A model generated the notes under the pieces. It was not told the DNA's origin and ran no database searches. It worked only from the letters and a program-made list of their open reading frames with translations. Made by a program: the position numbers and the translations under genes. This document shows, piece after piece, positions 24,610 to 36,917 of a stretch of DNA of 64,000 nt. Source of the DNA: Mesaphorura yosii (Eukaryota; Arthropoda; Collembola; Poduromorpha; Tullbergiidae); contig WIXG01000001.1 of the NCBI GenBank assembly GCA_009869945.1, positions 868,001-932,000 of the forward strand, read 5' to 3'. Numbering within the stretch: the stretch's first letter is position 1; each line of letters starts with the position of its first letter.

Positions 24610-26389
24610 TTATGCACTGCTCGTTGCTTCTTCAGCGGTGACTGCGGATGTCTCGTTGCTTATACTTGTCCCAGTTGTGCTTGTGCTCGAACTTGGTGCA
24701 GGCCCACCGCCATTACGGTCGGCTGCTGATTCCGGCGTGATCGCGGGTTCCCGAAAATCCATGATTTTGCGTTCCGTCTGTCTAACATACTGTTGTTGTT
24801 TATGATATATCCTCAGCATACCTTTGATCGTAATAAATGCCACTCCACCCTTTTTGGAATAGAAACGATCTCATTGATTTATCACCTCAAGCAAATGCTC
24901 TATCGCTTACCAAAAGTGATCTCTTCAAATTCGACGTAACATTTTCAAATAAGGCCTTTCCTAACAAAGTTGCGACAGTGGGTAGAAGAAGCGCACCACA
25001 AAGGATCCTTGTTGCAGAAACTGGGTCTGAGAGGGGAGGTAAATCTTGGCTAACAATTTGTTCAACTGAAGTTGGTTGACTAGAAATCGAAATTCGTACG
25101 AAATGCATAAATATTGATTCCTTTTGTGTTAAAGTTAGTGAACATAAATCAGTTTATCAACGACTTACTGTGGACTAGGTAAAAGATGTCTGAGAAGAGG
25201 AATTTTCCATGAGTGGTTTCTGATGAAACCAAGAACATAGTTCTCCCATCGAACCATCTTGCCAAGAATTAGCATTATAGGAATTGTGGGTAGCCCAACT
25301 AACAAAATGAGTGGATCTGCCCGCTCCATCACTGCCAGTCCTTCTTTGTGCCCAGCAATCTAATTAGTTATACGTTTTATTTAAACTCGCCTTTTACGTA
25401 ATTAAGAATGAGGCGAGTTAAACTCTTCTGATCTTGCGAAAAGACGAAAAGTGCTTCACTTAATTCACCTGCATCAATGTAACAGCGCCATAAGTGACGG
25501 CGGTCCAATAAATTGAACCGACAACGATTCCAGCGGCCACAAATGGGCATACTCTTGAGATGAGGGTATCAACAGAGTCCATTATCACCACCAAAGTTCC
25601 TGTGGATCAGTGGGGCGAAGAAACAACTTAGTATTCTGATTTGATGTTCTTTTTGTTCATGAAAAGCTTACCTTGCGCCGGATAATAAATGTAGTACTCT
25701 GTATTGCATTGGGGGCACGACACCTTCATGGTCGCATTTCCCTTCTGCTTCTCATCAATCCATCTTTGGATACACGCCTGATGAACCCACTTTGTAGTCC
25801 CTCTGCACCTGCAGGGCTTCACCCAAGCGGCAGTAAGGTCGTCTTCGTCAGTGGCGAAGCAGACCCAGCAATAACGTTTACTGGAAAACCAAAAATTATA
25901 TCGCAACCACAAAACTCATGGGAGGGAGATTTTATTTGTAGCTTACCTATCATCTTCCACTTGTTGCATTAGACTTCTACTAATATTATCACCATCCCCA
26001 ACGCCGCCATTGCCTCTACCGTTGTTGTCACCGCTCTCGCCGCCATTACGGATTTCAGCATCTCCTCCACCATTCCCCGTACTGCTCCGATAAGGAATTA
26101 CAATCTCCGTGGGCGCAACGATGGCGGTCGGTAACTGCTGTCTGCTTGAAGGATGATGGCCTGAAGACAACCCGGAGGTCTGTGGTGGTACTTGTTCATC
26201 TGCGGGCGCAGTGCCTGCATGTGGTTGTGATTGGGGCCGAGAGCCCTGAATTACACTTGGTTCAGTATTTTCCGTTGTGTTACTACTGCTGCTGAGGCTG
26301 TTATCACTTGTGATGCTATTGTTCGTGGAAGACGATAAAACCGAGCTGATGGATGCTGTTTCGCGATCGTGATCACCAGGTGCTGACAT
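24610..26389 (-). CDS. MARCHF5: Mitochondrial E3 ubiquitin ligase MARCH5 (MITOL)
   Basis: Six exons read leftward: 25947-26389, 25672-25880, 25469-25599, 25169-25359, 24911-25079, 24610-24849 (460 aa). The RING-CH finger starts near residue 152: CWVCFATDEDD, CRCRGTTKWVHQACIQRW and CPQC (C4HC3). Four hydrophobic segments follow, with near-identical family motifs (ACPF-like VCPFVAAGIVVGSIYWTAVT, GHKEGLAVMERADPLILL, VSATRILCGALLLPTVAT). Family knowledge: MARCH5 is an outer mitochondrial membrane ligase that controls Drp1, Mfn and Mcl-1 turnover. Unlike the vertebrate protein, whose RING begins about 14 residues in, this one has a roughly 147-residue Ser/Asn/Gly-rich N-terminal extension, plus an Ala/Ser/Thr-rich tail. 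The last acceptor (CCAAAAAG) is weak but is supported by the protein alignment. Confidence 0.93.
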
Positions 26390-26786
26390 TTTGGAATTTA
26401 CAGATAGCCACTCAGACCTTAGAAGAATCTACTACACTGTCTGCTAAGCTAAGCTGAGGGAATGTGACGTAACAATGACAGACAGAAACCAGAGATTTAA
26501 TTGTACGATTATGAATTTGTGGTGAAGATTGTTCTTCGAAAACTTCGAATCACGCGCTGAGCTGACTATACTCATTTGAAATCTTTTAGCGTTTTCTGCG
26601 TTCTCTCGCCCTTAATTTTGCAGCGTATCCGTGGACTGCGGTCGACTCTCGTAAACGCGCAGTCCCATACGCCAGACAGCGATTGAGATTGACTGTTTAC
26701 GAAACACGAACAATGAGAACAATAATGAAATGATAAATGATGTTCTTGGACATTCTTCGCTCATTGACCAACTGTTCCAAATCATC

Positions 26787-26819
26787 TTTAAAAAAACAAG
26801 CAACAAATCCTGGGTCAGT
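26787..26819 (+). promoter_or_regulatory. Core promoter of the small peptide gene
   Basis: TTTAAAAAAA (26787-26796) and TCAGT initiator (26815-26819) are 30 bp apart, the spacing of an arthropod TATA-Inr core promoter, about 65 bp before the ATG at 26879. Confidence 0.45.
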
Positions 26820-26878
26820 TCGGAGGTTGCATTGCTGGCGTCCAGCCCTAGTCCAGCGTTCCAGTATTTTCATTCGCT

Positions 26879-27088
26879 ATGAATTCTGCTAGCACTCGGG
26901 TTGTAGCCAAGTTAATGCTGATACTTGTTCTTAGCATTAGCATTAACATTAAGATGTGCTCTTGGGCTACACACGCATATGTGACAGAAGGCACAAAACA
27001 GCCGGATGCTCAAAAGAGAAGCGACATTAATCAGAATCTTGTCAAACTGAGCCTTGTTGAATTCGGACCATTTGGAAAGTTTGAATAA
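26879..27088 (+). CDS. Small secreted peptide, possible neuropeptide precursor
   Basis: A 69-codon frame encodes a basic start and hydrophobic core (LMLILVLSISINI) typical of a signal peptide, then about 15 residues, a Lys-Arg dibasic site (DAQKR), and a final segment ending LVEFGPFGKFE. Phe-Gly-Lys after an FGPF stretch resembles an amidation signal. A TATA-like box and TCAGT initiator lie upstream with proper spacing. I recognise no family. A splice from within the last Lys codon to the acceptor ending at about 27151 would turn FGK into FGKR followed by a short tail and stop, a classic amidation cassette, but that donor (GTTTGA) is poor, so this is speculation. It could also be a random frame. 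Confidence 0.35.
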   Translation: MNSASTRVVAKLMLILVLSISINIKMCSWATHAYVTEGTKQPDAQKRSDINQNLVKLSLVEFGPFGKFE

Positions 27089-27507
27089 GTACGTTTTGCC
27101 ATTATGGGCTTTCATTTTCCATCATAGATCAACAGTGTATATTTGCTCAGGAGGAATCTTTGGCTGTGAAATCTGGAGGACGCCTCACATTCTGGTTTCC
27201 GACATCAGTTTCCATTTATAACTACGCAAGTAATGTCTAATTTCGGAATACTGACGTGCAATACTCAATGCAAACTGCGCAAAACCCGAAACCGACGTGC
27301 TTCTTTTTGTACTTTCTGTTTCAGCATCCTCAAAGATCATAACTAGCGTTCTATTCATTTCCTACGCGACGATGCTTCAGGTGACGCGTGTTAAATCAAT
27401 AAAGAAATTCGACGACATGACTTCTTCATTCATTTCATGCAATCCATACACACAACGATTCAACGATTAGCAATCACTAGAATTTGGGATCCCAAATTCA
27501 ATTAACA
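27089..27507. other. Spacer before CFAP100
   Basis: It contains a good splice acceptor (TATTTGCTCAG ending about 27151) and an AATAAA near 27401, consistent with a second exon and 3' end of the small peptide gene. No other content is recognised. Confidence 0.3.
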
Positions 27508-30500
27508 ATGGCTTCGAACGCGTCAAGCGCTGCCAAAACTAGTGTGAAGCATGTGCCAAAGCAAGTTCACCTTTCCCAGCTCAAGGTACCAATAAGCGCC
27601 AAACCGTCCGTCACGGTCACCGCAAAGGAGTCTGCAGGCAGCAATCGACAAGAGAGTAAAACTCGCGTTAATGCCTTGGCAGGAGTTACGCCGGAGCAAC
27701 TCGTCGAACTCGCGCGACAATCACTCGCAAAAAGAGCAAGCAGCAGCCACCAGCTCTACCATGACTATGAGGAGGCAGGTGAACTTACTGATGAAGATTA
27801 CGAAAATGAATCCGAAGAAACGGGGCGGAAGTCAGCTCTAAAGTTCCATGATTTCCTTGATCCAGAGCGGGTCGAATTGCTTCGATCAGCATTGAAACCA
27901 CGGGCGTACACAAAAGAAGCGCTTCGATCACCCCCGCCACCTCGAACACTGAAATATTTCGACCTGCACCTGCCACCAAAGACAAAAGAGAAGCTAAAGC
28001 AAGTATTCGAGCCTAAGCTAGTTGAGAGGCTTGACAAAGCGCCACCAGCTGTCCCCGTCGAAGTTGTACCAGATCCGAGCGTCAAATTGCCGGATGTAGG
28101 AGCTGTCAGGAAGGGGCACCGGCAAACGGTCGAAGAACTTCGCACTCGACTGAAGAGCACCTCTAGCACGCCACAAGTCGAAGTGGAGATGATCAATGAA
28201 GAGAAAGTCAAGAACCCTTTCTATTATCCACGAGATATCCCAGGGTTCATGCTACACGAAGAAAAAGAACGAGTGAAGGTCGGCACCGCTTTATTCGTGT
28301 TGATTCTAAATTTATGTAGTTCACTGTTAACAGTTGAGTCTTGATTTTCTTCAGAAACGTCTTGCTGACCTGGAGGTCTCCACAAAAGAGAAGCTAAACG
28401 GTGTCTCTTTAATTCAGAAGATTGTGACGGCTAGAGTGAAGCCTTATCAGACGGAACGGATTCTGACGGGTATGGCAAGGGTCGGTTATCAAAATAAACC
28501 ATTGACCTCATTAAATTACAAATACAATTTGCAGATGAGCCTGCTGTCTACAACAAAATCGTCTGGGAAGCCAATCACGGACTGAATATAACGCGACTGC
28601 AACAAGTGGCTCGGAAGACTCACGCCAACTACATCAATTACCGGAAGCAGATATTCTATCTGGAGGCAAGTCTAAAATTTTCCCTTCTAATTTCAGGATC
28701 ATTGAAATTGTGATATGTGTTTCCTTTCATTTTAGTATGGAATTCACGCCAGAAATGAAACCATCAAGCAAATGCGTCAGACTGAAGCGGATGAAGAAAT
28801 GGCACTCAAGAACTACGAGTACTTGAGCAATTATACACAACAGTCATTGGACACATTCTTGAGGGAAAACGAAGAAAGCGTTAATCTGGCCGGCAAAATG
28901 TAAGTCAATGCAACACGCAATTTGATCCTTTTTCTAGCTCCTAGCCTTTTATTTGCTGGCAGTGCTGAAGAGAAAGTGAAAACTGTGGTTCAGCTGGGCC
29001 AAGAAGTTCGTAATCTGAAACAGGAAACGTCTGCAATGAAGGTGGAAATCACAAGCCAGAACGAAAGTTTGCGGGAGTGCAAGTTTTACATGAAGTTTCT
29101 GGACGGAGTTGCGAGAGAACTTATGAGGCTGGATGATGAGGAAAAATTCCGAGCCGAGAGAGTTAGCAATTATGGCTATACATTTTTGGCCTTTCTCTTT
29201 CACTATTGTCTTAACAGAGGGAACAACAAATTAAAGAAGAAATTGCAGAGTTCATGAAACAAGGAATGACTCTGAAGCAGGCTGAGAAAGCTCAGATGGA
29301 GAAAAATAAGAAATTCGCGTCTCAATTGCAAAGGGCGAAAGACATGAGTAAGATTTTGTGCTTCATAGTCTATGGGTTCGGGTAAATTATGTTCATGAAA
29401 ATTGTTTACAGCGGAAACCGAAAGTGGCGAATTTATCAAGAAATTGGCTGAAGAAGCAAAGGCACAGGCTGAACGGTCACCGATTGCATCTCGAATTAAT
29501 TCCATCATTCAAATAATCGCTAACGAAGGTAAGCAGCATGGCGGATCGGTCAGAATTCGGAGTCATTATGCTGAACTCTCCTAGCCGGAAACGAGAAGCT
29601 GAACGAGGAACTCTTCAAAGAACTCGGAGTTGTCGAAGGGACCCAGGTGGAGGATCGGGAAGAATTGGCCAGTACGCACTGGTGTTTATCTTACAATTGG
29701 TGCATGCTCGATCTCGATAAGTTGATATTTTCAGATCTCATATTCACGAAACCGTCCCAGCTCTTGAGTATCTTGACAGATGCGGAGGAGAAAAACGTGT
29801 CATTGGAGCGACACGCACAAATTAATGAAGAGGCGCTCGAGGAAGTTGAAAAGAAGCTTGAAGAAAGTCGGGTTCGTCCTGTGTCTGCTGTAATTCCGTT
29901 TCTGAATCTTTGTTTTTAGCAATCTTTGCTCTTTCTTTCATATTCAACTAGAAATCCACCGAAGCCACATCGAGGAAGCTTCAAGACCGGATAAGTGGGC
30001 TGGAGGAACAACTCATGGACACAGCGGGCAAGATTAGCACCTTGCAGCTGCTTATTGAGTGAGATTATCACGGTTCATGAGTCTGTTCGAGATTGTAGAA
30101 AGCATGTGAGATTATTTTCCTTATCAGTATGTACACTGGAGGCTACTACGACGTTAAGAGCCAGGAGACAATGATGTGGCTTCTCCGACACCATGTGGAC
30201 AAATTGTACAAGTCGGTGGTAGGCGTGAACGACGCCCATCTGGACTCTGTCCTGATGCTGAAGTCCATCGAAAAGAACTTTGAGAAACTTGTGCGTGGAC
30301 TGGATAGCATGCCGCCAGAAGTTATTGCCAAGATCTCCAGAGTAAGAATCCGAATTTGCAGGTTGCATTTATGCTGCAAGTGTCCACAGTTGCGGAATTG
30401 ACATGACATATCGTATTTTGTGCAATAGGATTTAGAAAAGGAGCGCCGTGAAGACGAAAGACTTGAAAATGATCGTGAGCGCAAGGCTCTCAATGACAAA

Positions 30501-30796
30501 CGCTTTGCACGGAATTTGGAGAGAACGACGGGACCTACAAAAGTAAAGGTGAAGGTTCGTAGGATTTTTCGGTTGCGTGCAATCCAAATGTAACTTGAAA
30601 CTTGATTGAACTTTAATTCACTCAATTGCAGAGAGGACGAAGTGTGGCCTTTCGATCTCAGCCGCCTCGGGTCGCCATTTCGCTGACTCAAAAGGAATTG
30701 GACACGAAAGCCGAAGAAGAAGAGTACAACTACTTTTTCGGCGAGGATAAGTTGGACACACTTTTCGCGAAAGAACCCTCCGCCTCCACTAACTAA
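27508..30796 (+). CDS. CFAP100: Cilia- and flagella-associated protein 100 (CCDC37/MIA1)
   Basis: Thirteen exons, about 820 aa: 27508-28278 (or 28272), 28355-28469, 28535-28665, 28736-28899, 28963-29161, 29218-29347, 29412-29528, 29585-29671, 29735-29871, 29952-30058, 30128-30341, 30429-30554 (or 30548), 30632-30796. All phases close. Diagnostic similarity to vertebrate CFAP100: NPFYYPRDIPGF, FYLEYGIHARNETI, LIFTKPSQLLSILTDAEEKN, and the C-terminal RGRSVAFRSQPP with EEEYNYFF. The middle and C-terminal parts are coiled coil; the N-terminal 250 residues are lineage-specific. Family knowledge: CFAP100 with CFAP73 forms the MIA complex, which regulates the I1 (f) inner-arm dynein of motile axonemes. 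The third intron uses a GC donor. AATAAA occurs 9 nt past the stop. Confidence 0.88.
28666..28735 (+). other. GC-AG intron in CFAP100
   Basis: The exon end CTGGAG is followed by GCAAGT and the intron ends CATTTTAG. Only this junction yields the conserved family block FYLE-YGIHARNET. Confidence 0.75.
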
Positions 30797-31272
30797 CCCT
30801 GTCGAATAAACTTTGCCATTAACTCAATTACGTCAATCATTACTCAACTTTCAACCGTCACACGGACAAAGAGTTTATTTCTTATCCGTCATCTCAAATT
30901 CGAGATGGATAGTTTTTTTCAATTATTATAAGAGAGCCTCTAGTTCACGCATATGAAGTGAAATCCATGCTGAATAGAGCTGAATGAAACTTATAAGTTG
31001 GCATTTTGGCATTTAACTTCTATGTGCACTTCGTAAAAGTTTTGGTCACATTTAATATTTGTAAAAGCCTAAAGAAGCACAGCATAATTGACAGGTATTT
31101 GAATACTTGAACCAGCTCGTCGTTCTTCAAAGAAAAGAGAAAATGGACAGCCGCAGTCGTGAAAATCGTTCCGATTTCTCACTTCTGATTTGGTTTGGCG
31201 CTTTCACTTCTTCGTCCGTCGTCGTTCCCGTCTTACCAGTTTTCACCCACTGACACACGTGCCACAAATGAA

Positions 31273-32784
31273 ATGTCGTTACATTGGCTTTTGATTGTTG
31301 CAATATCGGGCACCCTTCTGAGTACTCATGGGTAAATATTTGGCATCGTGCTCATTCACTTGGGGGTTTTGATTTTGATTGTCACTGCTTTCAGGCATGC
31401 ACTGCAAACACGATTCCTCACCGCGACACTAAATACTACCTCCCTAAGTGCCCTGAATGGTCGCCATCTCATCGCGGCAGTTTCGGAGCACCCTCCGCAT
31501 ATTTACTCTGAGCACTACGAAGATCATAGTGTAAAACGTCGAGGTGGGAGTCACATCAAAGCACTGGAGGCAGCATCACAGGCCTTTAACTTCACGTTCA
31601 CCACCGTGGACACCGGATTCAACGACTGGAATTATGGGACGTACTTCGCTGAGAATGGCACATGGACGGGGATGGTGGGGAAAATTCTTGGTCCAAATCC
31701 AGAAGCCCATTTCATGCTTCATTGTCCATACGATCTTCAGTTTAGCTTCTTGCCTAAAGCATGGCCAATGAGCACGTCGGATCTGATTTTCTTCACGAGG
31801 CCGGGGATGCAGTTCTTGAACTGGTACTCAATCTTTCGTACGTTCGACGCGATGGTATGGAGTCTCTTTTTCCTACAGATGTTGGTGATTGGGTTAATGC
31901 AGGCTCTCCTTGGCCGTGTTTATTCCGAGGACGGGCGAAGACCAGAAATATTTAACGACGCAATATTTCGACCTCTCAGTTTGGCTTTGGAACAACAGGA
32001 TCCAAATCCGAGCAAGCGGCACAGTCGACGGATGGCGTCCCTTCTCATTGTGTACGGGAGCCTGATAATGGGGGCTGCGTACAGGGGCGATTTGCGTCAG
32101 AAACTGCTGTTTCCGACAACGGAACCACGGCCACAGACATTTGAGCAGCTCGTCGATCATATGCCCGATTTTACCATCAAACTCACAATCATGGGCGGTA
32201 TTGAGAAACGTCTTTTTGAAAACCCTCAAAGCAAACTTCTTAGTAAATTAAAATCGAGGCTCATCTACGACGCAAATTTTTTCCCATGCTTCGCCGATGC
32301 TTTCGGATCCGAGAAGACTGTTTGCATTGTCTGGAGTGCTATTGTTGAAGAAGGATCCTGGGCTACGGACCAGTCCAGGGAACTGCTCGACCCCTTCTAC
32401 CAATCAAAGAACGCAGTTTACAGCGTCTACAATTCGTGGGCTTTTCCACCGGGCTCTGAGCTAGTTGAGCCGTTCAAGTGGGTCACCAGCGCGCTGTACG
32501 AGGCCGGATTCTTCTCGCGATGGGACCGAGAAGTTGAGCTCATCTACAAGCAAAAGCAGCGAGACTTGTTCCAGATGATTGACCCGGACATGTACAGCAA
32601 GCTGGAGACAAATCTCGTGCAGCCAGTGGCCCTGAACAAACAACTGAAATTCGAGAATGTGTGGATCATGTTTTTGATGACGGGCGTCTTTCTTGGGACT
32701 GCAAGCCTCGTTTTTTGCATTGAAATAATATTGCATCAATTTGCAAAGAAAAACGAAGCTCGGGTTTTAAAGTTTACGTCTTAA
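31273..32784 (+). CDS. Divergent ionotropic receptor (IR)
   Basis: Two exons: 31273-31331 and 31395-32784 (482 aa). A signal peptide (MSLHWLLIVAISGTLLS) is split by the only intron, and the protein begins almost directly with the ligand-binding lobe, with no amino-terminal domain. Membrane segments: M1 about residues 170-194 (FDAMVWSLFFLQMLVIGLM), M2 about 233-255 (MASLLIVYGSLIMGAAY after a pore region with little conservation) and M3 about 442-468 (VWIMFLMTGVFLGTASLVF). This topology is that of iGluR-derived chemosensory receptors. I do not see the Arg, Thr and Asp/Glu signature for glutamate binding, as in divergent IRs. It is probably a chemosensory neuron subunit that needs a co-receptor; the ligand is unknown. 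Confidence 0.82.
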
Positions 32785-32792
32785 TCTCTCAA

Positions 32793-32819
32793 TTTATTAA
32801 TGACTTAGGCTGAAATAAA
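32793..32819. terminator. Interleaved poly(A) signals, IR / ketohexokinase
   Basis: AATAAA on the minus strand (32793-32798) serves ketohexokinase, 67 nt past its stop. AATAAA on the plus strand (32814-32819) serves the IR, 30 nt past its stop. The predicted ketohexokinase cleavage site falls at or inside the IR stop region. Confidence 0.55.
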
Positions 32820-32864
32820 AGTAAAGCTCTCAGCACAGATAGAAATATGCAAATTGCATTGCAA

Positions 32865-34209
32865 TTATTGAACAAATTCCGGTTCGTTTTTTACCAATGT
32901 CCCAATTCCTTTGAATCCGCGAATCGTCAGTTTCATTGAAGCGACTTTGCACCCAAATCGAACGCTTGTCTCAATATCCAGTCTCTTCCTCAGCGCATAA
33001 ACCACTGCTGCCACAAATGTGTCGCCAGCTCCTTTGGAATTTCGATAGATAGATTTGACTTCAAATTAGATCGAATAACTGAATTTGATTCTCCCTACAA
33101 AAGGCTCATCTACATTTTACCTATTGAGTCCACAATTTTGCCAGGTGGAAACGCGTCAACTTTTCTTATCGGAGAATGGTTTTCGACGTCTGTGACACAA
33201 AAACTTGCTCCATCCGCGCCCCACGCACAAATAAGCAAAACTCTGTTCAATACGATTCATTTGACTTGTGTAAATTCCACGAAGCTTGAATGGCAAAGAA
33301 AGATTTTCAAAACTAATTACCCTTTTGGAATCAGTTTAGAAATTATATCTGCCGCTTGAATACAATCAGCTGCCCCTTTCAACTCGGCGAATTCCTTGCC
33401 GACAAAAACGACGTCCGCGTGTGGAAGCAATTCTGTCAGCGCGTCGCGAGATTTTTCCACCTGCAAATGTCAGCAAAACATCGAGCTATAAACAGTAAAG
33501 AAATGTAAGCTTAGAAAAATAGAAGAAGTATGACCTCAATGCTAATTGGCAGCAGTTTTTTCAGATAATTTGCACCAGCTTCTGAAGAATGCAATCGGGA
33601 ATTGTGTTGCTCATTGTATTGCTGCATGTAAATCAGGATTTTCTTCAATTCCATGACGTTTCTCCCTTCAAAATGCATCCAATCGTAATTTTTCAGGTTC
33701 AGTTTCTCTTGGAATTGTTCCAGGGTCAACTCAGGAAGGCCACCATTGTGATGCACAATGGTTCTGGACCCAGAGTCCTCAGAACAAATTATCACAGAAG
33801 TCGGAGCCTTATACCCATCAATGATTATGCAATTGTCGCATTTGATTCCTCTAGCTGTCATGTCGTTCATGAAGAAACTGGCGACCACGAAAGCTGCATT
33901 AACTCATGTATTTGCATTGGTCCTAGAGCATTTACCTCAAAAGCATGTCGTTGGCCAAAGTCCCAAAGTATTCAACTGGGATTCCGAATTCAGCCAGCAC
34001 TGAAGCATTGTTGGAGGCATTTCCACCACGCTCCCAGCTTTGGGTAAGACATCTGCACAAAAATTATCCAATTTAATGTTATTCAACTTATGCAATCGTC
34101 TCTCAATAGCTGACCTTTGGTCACTATCTTCCAACGGATACGAAGGCACAAAATTGACAATATCGCAACAGTTCAGTCCCACCATGCAAAATCCCCTACT
34201 CCTACTCAT
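32865..34209 (-). CDS. KHK: Ketohexokinase (fructokinase), PfkB family
   Basis: Six exons read leftward: 34115-34209, 33936-34052, 33535-33877, 33321-33460, 33121-33242, 32865-33031 (327 aa). It begins MSRSRGFCMVGLNCCDIVNF, then WERGGNASNNASVL (PfkB signature 1 region), WMHFEGRN, VEKSRDALTELLPHADVVFV, LLICAWGADGA, and the ATP-site signature DSIGAGDTF with catalytic Asp at about residue 276. These blocks align along the whole length of vertebrate ketohexokinase. It should phosphorylate fructose to fructose-1-phosphate with ATP in the cytosol. The third exon must start at 33877; the nearer AG at 33889 would break the frame, and the chosen site gives the conserved SFFMNDMTARG. Confidence 0.92.
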
Positions 34210-35058
34210 GATGCCGGTTACACTTTTGTTGTGCTAGGCACGTAAGAACTTCTCCAATAAAGTTTCGGAGATGAAGTGTTGCTTTTGTTGGGCACACTAA
34301 ATTTTGCTGGCAAAGTTCGATTTAATATGTTAAGTTAACCTGTTGTGAGTAGTATTTGAACCAACAGCCGAGTCTTCTTCGGGATATTTCCTCACAACGT
34401 AAACATCATCAACACAACAGTGACCGACCGCCAGCAACATTCTTGCTACTGCTCCTGATGGCTTGTATGACCCGCAGCCTTGTACCCTCGTCGTGAAACT
34501 CTGTAGCTGAGATGAGTCTTATCAGTCCCGTATTTGTTTACAATTGACAAGAAATTGAACTTTCACCCCACGTGTCCGCACGAATTCAGTTATTCCTTGC
34601 ATCTTGCATGTACCAGCCGGTTGTCGAGTCCCTTGTGGTTTTTACGAGCTTTTTAAATTGAAGGAGTGCATAACGTGGGCGCAACGCTCACTCGATCCGA
34701 GCAAAGCGAACACATGTCGACAGGAGGAAGGAAAGAAAGCATCAGTATTAACAATCGAATATTGATTCGTCACACATTCTACCGAGAAAGCAAGTGCGAG
34801 GTGAGACAGTAACTTGTCCAACCTGCAGCAACAGCTCATTCGTGGTTTTTAGTTGGTTAGTTAATTATTTACGACGCAAAATCAATATTTATGACTGGCG
34901 CGTGGGTAGCGGCGCAAACGACTCAAGTACTCAAGTTAACTAACGAAACTTGTAGGCACCTTTTTTTTTATTATTAATTTGTAATTTATTGGTATTCAGC
35001 CTGAAATTGTTTGTGTTAGTGGTAGAATTGGAACGAACGCATCCAGTTGTGAATAAAG
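34210..35058. promoter_or_regulatory. Divergent intergenic region between KHK and SMYD5
   Basis: Start codons face outward across 849 bp, so both promoters lie here. No coding region or obvious TATA box is seen. Confidence 0.4.
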
Positions 35059-36917
35059 ATGGAAAATAATGGTGACGAGCACATGTTCGATGCTGCTGCA
35101 GGTGCCTCCGCCAGCAGCAGCCGTGTTCCGTGTCCGGGTGCCACTGCAACTGCTCCCTCCAAGTCCTGTCCCCAGAAGAAGCTTGAAGAAAACTACAATC
35201 CAAATGATATAGAAGTCCGCTTGGTCGATGACTCAATTGTAAGTTCTTGTGCGCTATTAAAAGGACCTGGAGGCATCGCTAATGACATGACCCCTCTTCT
35301 TTCAGGGTCATGGAATATTTGCTAAGAGAAAGTTCCTGAAGGGCGAAACAGTGATGATGGACAGTCCGATTATCGCCGCCCAATTCGCTTGGAATTACAA
35401 ATATGCATACAAAGCCTGTGAATACTGTTTGCGGTCAGTTATTGTACTCTATGGCTAGATACTTCGACTACACTACTTGATGTCTCTTCATAATGCCAAC
35501 ATCTGATCTTAATTTCAGACCACTGGAAACTGCTGAAGAAAATTGCAGAAGACTTACAGGACTGTCAACCTTTGATTTACCATATCCTGAATGTTGTGAA
35601 ACACGAAAAGAGTTGCACGTGTCTTGTGATGCTTGTGAGGTATGCGATGTTTCATTCTCAAGTATTATTATTCAGGTTGCCTCTGATGCTAATGCTAACT
35701 TTGCTTAAAATTAGGCTGAGTATTGCACTGTGGAGTGTCGACAAAAGGCTTATGAAGAATATCACTGTATTTTGTGTTTTCGAGAAAAGGAACCGCCGGA
35801 GTCACACCCTTTAAAGGCTCTAGACTTGTTTTGGAGGTAAGAGTAAAACATCTAAAGCCGTGTTTTTCCAGGCGCTTGGCTGTACTAACTCTCTCGTTTC
35901 CTAATAGACTGATGCATTACCCGCCAGAAACAAGCAACATTTTGCTGATGGTTAAGCTCTTGGCCAAGTTGCATCTGGATAAAACAGGGACCATTCGAGA
36001 AAGATTAGCACTGGTAATATATTCTTTATCGAAATCCATACAGCTTGGCTCAGACAAGTAATATGCAGTAATCTGTATTCTTAGTCTTGCCAGTCTTCGA
36101 CATCAGCGAATGCGGAATTAGCTCACAAGATTTTAGGAGAGGAATACGAAGATCGAATTGAGAAGCTGCGAGGCTTGGTCGCGGCGGTTATCAGTTACGA
36201 CGAGATCCAAGAAGTACGAAATTCCCATACTTATCAATTATTATAGCTTCAGTTCTTAAGGGACATTTTTTTGATTCGCAACGTTTTAGTACTTGACAAA
36301 AGATGGATTCCTGAAACTATTCGTGCTAATTGGGCGAAATGGGCAAGGCGTTGGCACCAGCGCATTCGCCTACTGGGTCGAGAATGCGGAGAAATTAGAA
36401 CTCGACGATTCCATGAAGACTTTGCTTTCTGCAAACATCAACGAAATGTATAGTGCCATGGAGGATCGTAAGTTTTCCTAATGCGACATTCTCTGATTGA
36501 CTGTCGTGAGTGTCAAGCATTCTTTACTGTGTGGCAGACGTCGGGCACTTTTTGGACAACGAGGGCAGCGCCCTATATCCTCTCCAAAGTTGGGTGAACC
36601 ACAGCTGCGTTCCTAACACGGAAGTGAAATTCCCCTACCGGAACTGTGTGCTCGGACTGGTTGCAACGCGAGACATCGAACAAGGCGAGGAAATTAAAAT
36701 TTCATATCTGGACTTGGAAGACTTGAATCGATCGAGATACACAAGGAACAAATATCTCAAAGAACACTACCTTTTCGTATGCACGTGCGAGAAGTGCATT
36801 GAACAAGCGGACCAAGAAGATATTAGCAGCTCAGAAGATGAAGACGAGGAAATGGACGAAGATGACGACGACGAGGATCTGAGTGACGACGATATCATCG
36901 TGCAGCATCAACCTTGA
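35059..36917 (+). CDS. SMYD5: SET and MYND-type zinc finger protein SMYD5
   Basis: Eight exons: 35059-35238, 35306-35433, 35519-35639, 35715-35836, 35908-36013, 36085-36213, 36290-36467, 36538-36917 (447 aa). The N-terminal SET strand (GHGIFAKRKFLKGE) is followed by the zinc finger (CEYCL, CDACEAEYCTVECRQKA, YHCILC), the linker block HYPPETSNILLM, TKDGFLKLFVLIGRNGQGVG, then SET motifs NHSCVPN and GEEIKISYLD, the post-SET FVCTCEKC and a polyacidic tail. This order and the acidic C-terminus are specific to SMYD5. Family knowledge: SMYD5 methylates lysines, with reported targets H4K20 and the ribosomal protein RPL40. The SAM-binding NHS motif is intact, so it is probably active. Confidence 0.93.

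Noticed and set aside
26912-27115. Minus-strand frame overlapping the small peptide gene
   Set aside because: It is the antisense shadow of the plus-strand peptide frame, with no start context or motif.
36820-36895. Simple GAA/GAC-rich tract, possible microsatellite
   Set aside because: It encodes the acidic tail that is a normal feature of SMYD5 and is not an exact tandem repeat.
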